64,000 bases of DNA from assembly GCA_038380435.1 (NCBI GenBank), contig JAWZYU010000011.1, positions 82,746,501 to 82,810,500 on the forward strand, in the 5' to 3' direction. Below are positions 35,579-45,845 of the stretch, in pieces (the stretch's first letter is position 1; each line of letters starts with the position of its first letter). Position numbers and translations under genes: made by a program. Origin of the DNA: Ryuthela nishihirai. Taxonomy: Eukaryota > Arthropoda > Arachnida > Araneae > Heptathelidae. A model generated the notes under the pieces. The model ran no database searches. It had not been told where the DNA came from and was given only the letters and a program-made list of their open reading frames with translations.

Positions 35579-35976
35579 ATTATGGCAATAGTGAGAATGA
35601 AAATTCAATCAAGAAAGCTACAAATCTCTTCAGCAAATGCCATCTTGTGGATTGTATACTATTAAATTTGGCATACAACTTCCTCTGATCATAACTTAAG
35701 GCACTGTAAGAGTTTAGGTTAACTTTCGCACTAAATATGTTTTAATAACACTATGCATGTAGATGAAAGAACATTTTTTACCTTTAGTGTTGATCTCAAT
35801 AGTAATGGGGAGAAATAAGTTTTCATCCTGAAAGTTATCTAATTAAAAACTGAAACTGCAATATTTGGAGGCAATTCTGCAGAAATTTTCCTAAAAATAA
35901 AACATGGTGGGACCTTTCCAAAAATAAATATGCAATATTAAACACATATAATATACCCCTAGGATGAAAAGATATA
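35579..35976. other. No gene seen
   Basis: Intronic AT-rich sequence between the fold-back fragment and the Tc1-type element. Confidence 0.6.
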
Positions 35977-37158
35977 TACACTGAATATATATACACAAAA
36001 CATTATGACCACCTGCCTAATATGATTTTGGTCCTCAATGTGCAGTCAAAACAGCTCTTACCCGGCAAGGCATGGATGCTACAAGATTTCTAAAGGTGTT
36101 TTGTGGTATCTGGTATCAACACATTACCAGCAGATCCTTTAACTCTTGTAAGTTACGTGGTCGAGCTGTCACAGATCAGATATGCTGTTCCAACACAAAT
36201 CATAGACGCTCGATTGGATTGATGTATGGGGAATTTTGGAGGCCAGGGCAATACCTAGAAGTCTTCCTCATGTTCCGCGAACCATTCTCAAACAATTCGG
36301 ACAGTGGGCATGGCACATTATCCTGCTGAAAGAAGGCATTGCCATGAAAGGATGTACCTGGTCTGCAATGATGTTTAGGTGGGTGGTAGGCATCATAGTT
36401 TCCTGCACATGAATGACTGGACCCAGGGTTTCCCAGCAGAACATTGTCCAAAGCATTACATTTCCTCCAATGACTTGTTTTTGTCCCACAGTGAATCCTG
36501 GTGCCAACACTTCCCCAGATAAACAACACACATGTATCCGACCATCCACATGGTGCAACAGGAAACGAGATTCATTGGACCAGACAACCTTCTTCCAATC
36601 ATTCAAGGTCTAGTTTTGATGCTCGCATGATGTTTGTAGGCACTTTTCACGGTGAACTGAGGTTAGCACGGGCACTTGGAGTGGCATGCAGCCTCATTTT
36701 CAGCAGGGTTTGATGTGTACTGTGTGTTGTGACACATTACTCCCATTCAAATTATGGGCGAGTTGCACCACAATATCCCTTCTGTTGACTTGTACCATAA
36801 GGGATGCTCACCTATAGCATCAATGAGCTGTGGTCCGCACACCCTTGCCAGCATTTTGTGGTTTTTCCCTCCTCGGACCACTTTCTGAAGGTATTAACCA
36901 TGGCTGACTGTGAGCACCCCACAATCCTTGCCATCTTGGAAATGCTCTAACCCAGTCGTCTGGCCATTACAATTTGGCCTTTGTCAAACTCATTTAAGTC
37001 CACTGCCTTTCACCATCTGAAGAACAAGAATAACTGATTAAGAGAGCTCAGTATCGGGTGTTATTTATACCATTTCATGATCTTCACACGCATTTACCTG
37101 CAATTGCTTCAATTTGCATAAAGATGCGCTGGTCATAATGTTTTGGCTCTTCGGTGTA
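35977..37158 (-). pseudogene. Tc1-like transposon 1, broken transposase
   Basis: Terminal inverted repeats: TACACTGAATATATATACAC with AAAACATTATGACCA at the left, and the reverse of TACACCGAAGAGCCAAAACA at the right. Minus-strand pieces 36268-36606 and 36200-36529 carry WSNESRFLLHHVDGRIHVC, GGNVMLWTMFCWETLGP and FFQQDNVPC, the second catalytic aspartate region of Tc1 transposases, and end at INPIERL. Frameshifts and stops are present. About 1.18 kb. Confidence 0.85.
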
Positions 37159-37358
37159 TTACTATTGCCATCATGTTCAATGTTGAACAAATTAACTGCA
37201 ATCTGTATGACACTTAAATACTCAACAAACCCAACTGTTACATGACTATAATTGTTTTTATATACAGTTTGTTTGCAATGTTGAAAAACTCTCAGTGTGT
37301 AATTATATTTGAAATATAAAAACTGCTACAGAATATTAGAAAAAGCTTTAATACTTAC

Positions 37359-37582
37359 AAATTTACTTTTGAGAGGCATAGATGTAGAAGATTTATTATA
37401 TCCCCCTGATCGTAACAAATTCAAACCTTTTTTCGAAGATTCATCCATTAATTTCTTTGCCTTTAACCTTTCAGCTTTCTCTTTTTCTGATCGTTCTTTC
37501 TCCAGTCTTTTCAATCTCTCCTGTTCCATTTTTTCTAAGCCTTCTCTTATCCATGCTGGTAACTGCTTTCTTTTTGCAGCAT
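37359..37582 (-). CDS. PNISR: PNISR-like gene, LPAWIREG exon (second visible exon)
   Basis: A 224-bp exon. The acceptor is TTTTTTTAG with a TACTAAT branch-point candidate about 15 bases upstream; the donor is GTAAGT. One base carried over from the exon at 63303-63441 gives 75 complete codons. It reads DAAKRKQLPAWIREGLEKME, then a charged helical stretch rich in Lys/Glu/Arg, a serine/glycine segment and ...LKSKF. The block (K)RxxLPAWIREGLEKMExE is the most recognisable conserved part of PNISR, and this is the basis for the name. The charged run should form a coiled coil or single helix. A Tc1-type transposon ends only 45 bases upstream of the acceptor. Confidence 0.88.
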
Positions 37583-37626
37583 CTAAAAAAATTAACATTA
37601 GTAATTAACGTAATATTTAACAGTAA

Positions 37627-38828
37627 TACACTGAATGGACAAATTATTATAACACCCTGATAACAATATGCAAAGCAGAAGTATCACATCCAGTCATGTG
37701 GGATGAACCAGCAATGTTATAAATAGAGCAGGTCTCTATGCATTGGAAACCAGTCACGGAGAAGTAATCATGGGGAAAGCAGTGGCATAAGTGAGTTTGA
37801 CCATGGCTAGATAGTAGGTGCGAGAAAGGCATGTTGTTCAATCACTGCAATTGCTCAACAGTCGAGATTTCCACATCAGACCATTGCACGTGTATACCAA
37901 GACTACGTAAAATACAGCAAAATTCCAACGAGCAGAATTAATGTGGACATAGATGTGCAACTGACTCTGAAGGTGAGCACAGATTGTCCTGCATCATAAC
38001 AAGGAATTGCATGGCTACGGTGGAGCAGATAACATCGGAATTGAATTAGGGCACATCCACAAGCCACAAGCACAATCCACCGTGCCATGGAAAAAATAGG
38101 CTATGGCAGTCAACATCCACACCATGTCCTCTTGTTGACTGCAAGGCACTGAAAGATTAGGCTGCAGTTTGCAAACACCTATCACAACTGGAATGTGGAG
38201 GACTGGAAACATCTGGTCTGAAGAATCATGGTTTCAATTCTATCCTGCTGATGGGAGGATGCACCGTGTGGCCTAAACCACATGAAGCAATGGACCCAGC
38301 TTGCCAAGTTGGGGTCATACAAGCAGGTGGGGGTGGTGTAACAGTTTGGGATGCATTTACATGGGCTTCCTTGTGGTCCCTCGTACCTGTCGAGACCTCC
38401 ATCACCGACACAAGGTAATGTGAACATCCTCCCTGCCATCTACATCCATTTGTAATGATTCTCTTTCCATACCATGACACCATCTTTCAACAGGACAACA
38501 CCATATTGCATACTTCCTGAGTGGTGACCAATTGGCTCCAGGAGCATTCAGATGAATTTACTACACTCGAATGGCCCCCTCAAAAGCTGGACCTCAACAC
38601 CATTGAAAATTTGTGTGATGATTGGAAAGATCTGTTTGAGCCTGTTAATCCCCGCAACTGTGGATGCTCTACAACAGGCGATCCTCGTTTCATGGGTGGC
38701 AATATCACCTCCATGTCTTCAACAGCTGAATGAGTCCTTATCAAGACATCTGGCTGCAGTTGTGAGGGCAAAAAGTGGTGCAACAGATTATTAGGTAGGT
38801 GTATAAAATAATTTGTCCATTCAGTGTA
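37627..38828 (+). pseudogene. Tc1-like transposon 2, decayed
   Basis: A 1202-bp unit with terminal inverted repeats TACACTGAATGGACAAATTA (left) and its complement at the right end. Broken coding on the plus strand gives FQQDN at about 38490 and WLQEHSDEFTTLEWPPQKLDLNTIENL, the Tc1 WP..SPDLNPIE region. It is a different subfamily from transposon 1. It lies in the PNISR intron close to the acceptor. Confidence 0.85.
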
Positions 38829-38839
38829 TATTAGCAACA

Positions 38840-39020
38840 GTATTAGCACGCTTGGCTATTGATCTAATGGGACCGGGTTCGAGCCCCGGGTTAAGGCATG
38901 GATGTGTGTCGTTTTTCTGCTGAGGTCCTGCCATCCTCTCAGATCTTCTACTATGGCATATAAACTGACAGGCTCCTGTCAGACCTCTGTGGCAAGCAGC
39001 TGCTTGAGGGGGTATTTTAA
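38840..39020 (+). repeat. SINE-B copy
   Basis: GCTTGGCTATTGATCT, a clear B box GGGTTCGAGCCCC at 38876, the hairpin tail at about 38967-38984 and an A-rich end. The A-box end is truncated. Confidence 0.85.
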
Positions 39021-39344
39021 AAAAAAATTTAATATTAGTAAGCATCTTCAGTGATAATCCTGAAACAATTCCAAGATAATGGAATGGTGTTATTGATAGT
39101 ACATTGTGCAACTAATGATGAATCTGTTTTGATGTAATGCTGAGGGATGATCTATGGCATGATGAAATGATTGAAGTGATGAATGCACTGAAAGCATTCC
39201 AAATTCTAATGGGAACCAAGTGATGGCAGCAGCTATTTGTAAGGCAATTAGATTTTTACAGATAATATGTATTCAGGGTGTCCCATGAATTATGATTAAT
39301 AAATACTAGAGGATTTTATTCCTGAGGTCACATCAAGTTGAATT
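39021..39344. other. No gene; possible trace of LINE-A
   Basis: Words such as GTGATGAATGCACTGAAAGC and ATTCCAAATTCTAATGGG hint at a decayed RT-like sequence, but I cannot support it. Confidence 0.35.
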
Positions 39345-39690
39345 GATTGGAACCTTTTTTGCACATGGGTAAATGGCCAGGTCATGAGGACCCCAAGGGC
39401 TCAGAGAAGGTTCAGGGGAAGGATACCCATTGGATAGCTGTTAGGAGACAGATGGTAACCTCCCATCAAGCATGCTCTTTAATATACACAGGGTATGGCT
39501 TCCCTACACACAGGGCCATAGCTTTATGTCCATCTGATGGACAACAGCCTTTCCAAGTCCATTGGTGTCACCTTTCTCACTGAAGGCAAAATGGGGGTTA
39601 GCAGAGAAAATTCTCAATGCTTCCACAGTTGGCAGTAGAACCTGAGAATTGCAGATTATAAGACTGGCATGGTACTGTTTGAGTTAATCC
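39345..39690 (-). repeat. SINE-C copy, diverged
   Basis: Matches 33263-33628 along most of its length (GGCCAGGTCATGAGGACCCC, GAGACAGATGGTAACCTCCC, CATCTGATGGAC). The tRNA-like head is degraded. Confidence 0.75.
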
Positions 39691-39852
39691 TGTCCTGGTA
39701 ATGTCAAACCAGAAATGTCATTTGAACATGGATTCTATTGACAATGATTACAAAGCTGTGGATATTCACAGTTCATCAAACAAATTGGGGGGAAAATCAC
39801 TTGTTCATTCATATTGATTTAGAACAGTTAATTGCAGAATTACACATTACCA

Positions 39853-40058
39853 TTCAGTGGCTGAGTGGTTGGTGTGCTTGGCTACAGATCAAAGGGACCT
39901 AGGTTTGAGCCCAGATTAGGTATGGACGTTCTCTTCTGTGTTGTCTTTTCGCTGAGGTTTTGTCTTTCTCACATATCTTTTCTATGGCATATTAAACTGA
40001 CAGGCTCCTGTCAGACCTCTGTGGTAAGCAGCTTCAGGGGTAGTTTTATTAGAGTTTA
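39853..40058 (+). repeat. SINE-B copy with full head
   Basis: CAGTGGCTGAGTGGTTGG (A box) and AGGTTTGAGCCC (B box), followed by the shared body and the hairpin CTGACAGGCTCCTGTCAG at about 39998-40015. Confidence 0.85.
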
Positions 40059-40144
40059 ATACTAGTGCAGTAAATGTCAAAATGGCCTTTGTTAACTTGG
40101 ATGTATTTTCTAAGTCATGTGACTGGGAAAATGTAACCTTATCA

Positions 40145-40240
40145 TGCATCTTGTAGCATTTAAAATTCACATTTATGCATCTTGTAGCATTTAAAATCTT
40201 GCATCTTGCATTTATGCATCTTGTAGCATTTAAAATTCAC
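40145..40240. repeat. Short tandem array, GCATCTTGTAGCATTTAAAA units
   Basis: Three units separated by TTCACATTTAT or a shorter variant. Confidence 0.85.
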
Positions 40241-40314
40241 TAAGTAGTTCTCATTTGATATTCACATACCTTGCCTTCATTCACATAGTTTGCACATAAC
40301 CCCTCATACATGGT

Positions 40315-40559
40315 AATTGTAACGCTACAAAGATTAATAACTTTTTAAAGTTTGGACCTTTTATCTGATCCAATTTTATTCAAATTCCGGATAGCTCTTT
40401 CGGGCACCAGGCAATAATAACTTGCCAAATAAAGTTGAAATAGGGTTCAGTAAATATTTGCCAAGCGTTACTTATGGAGTAAGAATTCAAAAATGATTGT
40501 CAAATTTAAATATTAAATACAATCAAAAAATTAATTCATGTTGCTCAAAAGAAAAAATA
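40315..40559 (-). repeat. Gypsy element 2: leader, primer-binding site and 3' part of LTR
   Basis: On the minus strand this is the 3' quarter of an LTR (40412-40559), the primer site TGGTGCCCGA (just below 40412) and a leader with GGATCAGATAA, equivalent to 4770-4985 of element 1. The LTR is interrupted at 40559 by PLE-2 and continues at 44019-44475. Nothing of gag or pol follows. Confidence 0.8.
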
Positions 40560-40560
40560 A

Positions 40561-40879
40561 GTTAAAATTAAGATATCACACAGCTAGAGAAATAGTAAGA
40601 TTTATTCACGATTATGCTGTGATGGAGAGTAAATATGTCTTATCTATATATTTCTTTCTAGCGGCTCTTAGGTGACAAGAGCCACATAGACAAGATGTAT
40701 AAAAATCTATGGGTAATTATAAGGTAAATCTTATAATTGGCTACACAATGTAAAGCACTCTCTTAGCTTTGAGATTTGCTCCCAAAAACCGAGCTTTTAA
40801 ATGTTTTAAACTCTCCATCACAGCATAATCGTGAATAAATCTTACTATTTCTCTAGCTGTGTGATATCTTAATTTTAAC
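40561..40879. repeat. 69-bp perfect inverted repeat at PLE-2 5' end
   Basis: Arms 40561-40629 and 40811-40879 are exact complements by eye (first arm GTTAAAATTAAGATATCACA...). The second arm is the element's own sequence; the first is an inverted copy attached at the 5' junction. Confidence 0.92.
40630..40846 (+). repeat. PLE-2 left terminal-repeat segment (217 bp)
   Basis: Matches 43789-44005 with about two differences (C/T in TTTCTAG[C/T]GGCTC, G/A in AATC[G/A]TG). Includes the hairpin GTGGCTCTT/AAGAGCCAC-like segment at about 40660-40685. Confidence 0.9.
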
Positions 40880-40955
40880 TTATATAGCGCACGAGTCGTT
40901 TTAAGCGCAAAATGGAAGCAAACAGGTTTATGAAAAGCCGCCTCGCCTAAATAAC

Positions 40956-43262
40956 TTGTTACTACGGTTAACTTTTCTGGTTCAATGTAAAAAACATGAT
41001 GTGATTCCAAAGTCACTAAGTATAGAAAAATTAAAATTTGAACAAAATTTACATCACGTCTTACGAAAAGCTGAAACCATAATATTAAAGAAAACGATTA
41101 GAGAAACACGGAAAAATATCCGACAACATGAAGAGCAGACATATAGGAGTTACTTAAAATTAAAAGTTAATAATTTAAATCAATTTATGGGTAAACTAAC
41201 ATATAGATTAGAACAAGAAACTAAAAGAATTCAAAAAATACATAAAAAGAAATTAGATAATCTATTACATAGTCAAAAACCTACGCAAAAATTAGTTAAT
41301 CAGAAGGGAAATTATATAAACTTATCTAGATTAAAATTAAGTAAAGAACAAGATGCTATTTTGCAAAAAGGAGCAAAATATGCATTTGAAAATATTAATA
41401 CTAATAGTGAACAATTAATACCCCAAATCGAACAAGCATTATATAAGGTACCGCAAAAATTCAAAGATAGAGAACGATTTAAGATGTATAGATCTATTCA
41501 AAAACTAAAAGATAGTAAGAAAATAAATCCAAATGTAAAAATACTACAAGATCTTAAAAAGAATAAAGATATTAAAATTGTTATGGCAGATAAAACAAAT
41601 CAAATAGTAATTATAGATAAGGAACAGTATGATAAAAAAGTAATCGAAACGTTGCAAGATTTAAAATGTCAACCCATTAAGAATACCCCCATATCCAAAA
41701 TTATTACAAAATTAGGTAATATAAAAAATGATCCATTTATACCCGATGAAATAGCGAAACAATGCATTGTACCAATATACCCAGATATCCCTCAAATGTT
41801 TGTGAAAATAAAATTACACAAAAAGGAAAAACCCTTCAGACCATTGGTTAATAAACGAAAATCTCCAACTTATAATTTAGAAATAGCCCTATTCAAATAC
41901 TTTAAACAATATTTCCCACCTACAAAAAATATAGTGACATCATGCCAGGAAGCTTTACACCGAATACAGAATACCCCAATATCACCCAAGGTCACAATGC
42001 ATTCGCTGGACGTCATATCGCTCTATCCTAATACTCCCATATTGGATGCGGCGATGCGACTTAAAGCTGAATGGCTTCGCGTGGCAAAACCATCTCGTCC
42101 GCACTATTTTGCCATGCATGACGCCCTTGACCTTGCGACCACCTCCAATTACTTTGATATTGGAGGAAAGACATGGCTCCAGACTGAGGGCGTCCCGATG
42201 GGCTCCCCTCTCTCTGGACTCATGGCTGATGTCGTTATGCGACATGTCGAAGAAACTGCCCTGGCTAGATGTACTTTAAAACCAGACCTTTACATACGAT
42301 ATGTAGACGATATATTGATATTATGGCCACACCCTATTGAAAAGCTAAAAGAATTTGTTAAAACGTTTAATAGTATACTACCTACCATAAAATTTACCAT
42401 AGAATCCGAATCAAAAGCTGAATTAGCTTATTTAGATATAAAATTAACTAGAAAACCAAATCATTGTGAAACCTCAGTATACCGAAAACCAACCAACATC
42501 CCCAGTTACATTTCAATAGACTCAGCACATCCAATGAAATATAAGAAAGCTAGTATAATCCCTCAATTCATTAGAGCATATAGATATTGCTCACAATATA
42601 AAACATTGCAGAAAGAACTACAATATATTTATAAAACAGCACAAAATGTAGGATATCCACAGAAACTGTTACAAAAATGGGACACCGAAGCCAAATATAT
42701 TACAAAACGAGATACTCAACCACATCCGCAGCAAATTGAAAATAAAAAACAATATGTCCGAAGCTTCCCACACATAAAAATAATAACGAAAACATTGGAA
42801 AACACATTACGAAAATATAACTATACGTTACCTACTAATATTACGCACTCCATTAAAAATTTAATTTTAAATGACAGAGACCAAAAACCGCCAACGGGGG
42901 GAGTTTACGAAACAGAAATCCCTGACCCAGAAAACAAACTGAATGGTAAAAACAAATATATAGGAAAAACATACAGGCAGCATGAAGTACGAATGAACGA
43001 GCACCTCACAGATATAAGCAATAAGAAATCTACAACAGCACTTTCAAAAGTAATACTCGAAAACAACATTAAAGTTAATAAAATCAACTATAAAGTGGGA
43101 GCGGCCCCACAAACTAAATTCCAATTACAATATGCTGAAACAATAAATATACATAAGCACCGTGACGCACTCTGCAACACCGAGATCCCACCCCTTCCTT
43201 CGGCGTGGAATCTCCTGTTGCAAAGCCCGTCACGAAATGCGCACGCAATATGCAAACCATAG
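40956..43262 (+). CDS. PLE-2 reverse transcriptase-GIY-YIG endonuclease
   Basis: A 768-codon open frame without internal stops. The N-terminal part is Lys-rich and helical, with HDVIPKSL at residues about 14-21, a usual Penelope-type N-terminal motif. The reverse transcriptase spans about residues 200-560: RPLVNKRKSPTYNLE, LDVISLYPNTP, the loop TEGVPMGSPLSGLMADVVM and the catalytic YVDD near residue 449, followed by LAYLDIKL. The GIY-YIG nuclease is at about residues 645-750: GGVYETEIPDP, KYIGKTYRQ, RMNEHLTDIS, then IPPLPSAWNLLLQ. It copies its RNA at nicked DNA. The frame is open from 40956 at a TTG, with no good ATG near; the true start may lie upstream through splicing or be lost. Otherwise the protein looks intact and could be recent. 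Confidence 0.88.
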   Translation: MLLRLTFLVQCKKHDVIPKSLSIEKLKFEQNLHHVLRKAETIILKKTIRETRKNIRQHEEQTYRSYLKLKVNNLNQFMGKLTYRLEQETKRIQKIHKKKLDNLLHSQKPTQKLVNQKGNYINLSRLKLSKEQDAILQKGAKYAFENINTNSEQLIPQIEQALYKVPQKFKDRERFKMYRSIQKLKDSKKINPNVKILQDLKKNKDIKIVMADKTNQIVIIDKEQYDKKVIETLQDLKCQPIKNTPISKIITKLGNIKNDPFIPDEIAKQCIVPIYPDIPQMFVKIKLHKKEKPFRPLVNKRKSPTYNLEIALFKYFKQYFPPTKNIVTSCQEALHRIQNTPISPKVTMHSLDVISLYPNTPILDAAMRLKAEWLRVAKPSRPHYFAMHDALDLATTSNYFDIGGKTWLQTEGVPMGSPLSGLMADVVMRHVEETALARCTLKPDLYIRYVDDILILWPHPIEKLKEFVKTFNSILPTIKFTIESESKAELAYLDIKLTRKPNHCETSVYRKPTNIPSYISIDSAHPMKYKKASIIPQFIRAYRYCSQYKTLQKELQYIYKTAQNVGYPQKLLQKWDTEAKYITKRDTQPHPQQIENKKQYVRSFPHIKIITKTLENTLRKYNYTLPTNITHSIKNLILNDRDQKPPTGGVYETEIPDPENKLNGKNKYIGKTYRQHEVRMNEHLTDISNKKSTTALSKVILENNIKVNKINYKVGAAPQTKFQLQYAETINIHKHRDALCNTEIPPLPSAWNLLLQSPSRNAHAICKP

Positions 43263-43314
43263 ATCACAGGGTTTGGGGCGAGGCAAGCTATAAATCAAGC
43301 ACACTTTACTAACA

Positions 43315-43375
43315 CCTTCCGCCTGATGATGCCACGTGTTTGAGATCGTTGGCGAAACGCGTCGTACCGGAACCG
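43315..43375 (+). ncRNA. Hammerhead-ribozyme-like motif of PLE-2
   Basis: CTGATGA at 43323-43329, one extra T (43330), helix II GCCA-CG (43331-43336) with CG-T-TGGC (43347-43353), GAA (43354-43356), palindromic ACGCGT (43357-43362) as minimal helix III, and cleavage-site C43363. Helix I pairs GC (43321-43322) with GT (43364-43365), then TTCC (43317-43320) with GGAA (43369-43372), leaving an internal loop. Located 53 bases after the ORF stop. Confidence 0.62.
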
Positions 43376-43788
43376 GGGAGGTTCACGAGGTTTTTAAATG
43401 TTTTAAATGTTTGTTGTAAAAACATTTTAAAGTTTTAAAGTTTTGACATAAAAGCAGTAATGGTTTAAAATGAGCAAAGTTAATATCTACTCAAACTTGG
43501 GAGATGTGCTAGTAGCAAAGAAGAACTGACTACTTTACCCGATAAGCATAGTGAACCAACAGTTGAATATGCGCAAGTAACACCTGTGGACTGTGCAAAC
43601 GGAAACAAGAAAATGGTGTAATACAAACTGGTCTAGAATACGACTTCAAGATCAAAAAGAGCCGGGACTGGCCTACTGCAATTACACCAGCATAGCAACA
43701 ACTGTTTGAGAAACCCAAAAACTGGACTGGTAGCCTTATTAACGATCTGCAAATACTTGCAAAGTGCAACTGTACCAGAAAATTTTGG
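43376..43788 (+). other. PLE-2 untranslated region
   Basis: Between the ribozyme motif and the right terminal-repeat segment. No supported ORF; contains TTTTAAATGTTTTAAA-type repeats near 43395-43440. Confidence 0.7.
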
Positions 43789-44005
43789 TAAATATGTCTT
43801 ATCTATATATTTCTTTCTAGTGGCTCTTAGGTGACAAGAGCCACATAGACAAGATGTATAAAAATCTATGGGTAATTATAAGGTAAATCTTATAATTGGC
43901 TACACAATGTAAAGCACTCTCTTAGCTTTGAGATTTGCTCCCAAAAACCGAGCTTTTAAATGTTTTAAACTCTCCATCACAGCATAATCATGAATAAATC
44001 TTACT
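43789..44005 (+). repeat. PLE-2 right terminal-repeat segment (217 bp)
   Basis: Direct copy of 40630-40846; ends CTTACT exactly at the target duplication. Confidence 0.9.
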
Positions 44006-44018
44006 AAAAGAAAAAATA

Positions 44019-44475
44019 GCAAAGATTCAAAAGTTTCTAAAACAAAGTTATTTCCAAAAATTCAACTCACCAAACTCAAAATGAAAATGTCAACTACATC
44101 TCGAACAAAAACTCTGCTACTACATCTCAACTCATCACTATCTCACTACTTCATTACTACTACACTACACACTCACATCACCAAGTTATATCGTGCGACA
44201 TACAAAAGTCCGCACGTGTCATGTTGCACACCGGGAAAGAAATTTACATAAACTGACGATCGCACAAGCTATGACGTAAGAAAGGGTGTGTCCTTCACAT
44301 GCACTTTAGCGGTTGTCTGTCGAAAGGTCGGAGTTGCGCATGCGCAACTCCTGCCACTCGGAGGAGGATCGAGACAGCTCACAAAAGGAAATAAAATCCC
44401 CAAACAGATAAATATAATGTAAATAAAGCAAAACTGGCTAAGGAAAAGTAAAAGTGAATGGGTGGACCATCACAT
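44019..44475 (-). repeat. Gypsy element 2: 5' part of LTR
   Basis: Minus-strand equivalent of 4294-4770: starts TGTGATGG at 44475 and shares CATTCACTTTTACTT and GGAGTTGCGCATGCGCAACTCC. Separated from the rest of the LTR by PLE-2. Confidence 0.82.
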
Positions 44476-44489
44476 AATCTAGAAGGTTC

Positions 44490-45575
44490 AAATCTGATTA
44501 CTATTATACAGTCAATTTTAGTCTTTAGGTGTATATGCCTATTTCTCCACACTCTCCATAGATTCTTAAAAGTCCCGACAGCAATCCCTATTCGTCTGTT
44601 AATCTCATGCCATACATCAGCAATATCTGTTACATAGCTCCCAAGATAATTTAACTGAATCACAGCCTGCCTGACAAATTTTCATCATTTTAGTTTTCTC
44701 TTTGTTTATAACCAAACCTACTCTACTACCAGTCTAATCAACAGTTCGAATGAAAGAGTTCATCTCATCAACATCATTTGCCAAAAGGGCTAAATCATCA
44801 GCATAATCTTAAATCAGAAATTTTGGTATCTCCAGACCATTTAAGGCCAAAATCTTTCCCTTGCAGTGAATTTCGCATAACATAATCAATAACCAACTAA
44901 AGAGAAATGGAGACAAAATGCACTCTTGTCAAACACCAGAAGTAATGCTAAACCAATTGCTACAAGCCTTACCAACTCTCACACACGACTGAATGTTATT
45001 ATAGAGAGCTTTCATTATGTTAACTAACTTCTCTGGTATACCAATGATCTCACAATCATTCACAAATTATGATGATCAGCAGAGTCGAAAGCCTTTTTGA
45101 AATCAACAAAGCTAGCAACCAAAGATTTCTGAAACTAAACATTTCTCAAGAATCTGCCTGAGTGAAAATATCTGATCTACACATCCCCTACCACTTCCAA
45201 ATCCACACTGCCAGTCAACCAGATTCTTAATTCTATTAAACACAATCATGCAAAGAACTTTACCTGGAACAGAAAGTAGGCTGATACCCCTATAGTTATC
45301 ACAAGAACTGTGATCACCTTTTTTTTGAAAATAGAGATAATAATAGCTCTGGTAAAATCCTTAGGAACCATACCTTTGTCATAAAAGATATTCAAAATTT
45401 CAGTTATCTAAGTGGTAACCTAAACATTCCCAGCTCTTAAGCATTTCTGTAGTAATTTCATTTACCCCCGGGGAATTTATGTAGTTTAAGTTTAGAAATA
45501 GCCAAAATAACTTCAGAGTGTGTTATAGGGCCAACATTAAAGCCAGTAATGCATCTATCAACAAACAAAATGGTG
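44490..45575 (-). pseudogene. LINE-A fragment, RT region
   Basis: Follows LINE-A from DDRCI.. (45575) through the RT core to LRVW.N..IHLKTKI (about 44510), as in copy 3 from 31350 to 30250. Many single-base indels and stops. Its 3' end is cut where Gypsy element 2 begins, so the LTR probably inserted into it. Confidence 0.85.
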
Positions 45576-45729
45576 ATGACACTATCATCTGTACGTCAGC
45601 TTATTAGGAATGCCATCTATTACGTTCATAGTGGCACTGGACAGATGGCATTACTAGTCATAAGTGAAAGTACTGCAACTATGTATCTATGAATCTGCGT
45701 AATTTAAATCTGTGTAATTCAAAGACTTA

Positions 45730-45845
45730 CTTAATTTTCATAAATTATCGATCTTTTGGTCATCGACTATTATCAATTTTCCAGAGTTATGCTACACATA
45801 TGGACAGCTTACAACTTGTTGCTGTACATTGCATTAGGTTTTTTT
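45730..45845 (+). repeat. Family X fragment
   Basis: Matches 400-520 of copy X1 (CGATCTTTTGGTCATCGA, TTATGCTACA, CAACTTGTTGCTGT). Confidence 0.75.

Larger units (their letters stand above)
40560..44005 (+). mobile_element. Penelope-like element PLE-2, nearly complete, 13-bp TSD
   Basis: A 3446-bp insertion flanked by AAAAGAAAAAATA at 40547-40559 and 44006-44018. Order: a 69-bp inverted tail, a terminal-repeat segment (40630-40846), one long ORF, a hammerhead-like motif, an untranslated region, then the second terminal-repeat segment (43789-44005). Terminal repeats, a 5' inverted tail and hammerheads are known features of Penelope-like elements. Confidence 0.9.

Noticed and set aside
40741..41016. 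91-codon minus-strand ORF across the PLE-2 5' region
   Set aside because: It runs antisense through the inverted repeat and into the real ORF and has no known motif; most likely a chance frame.
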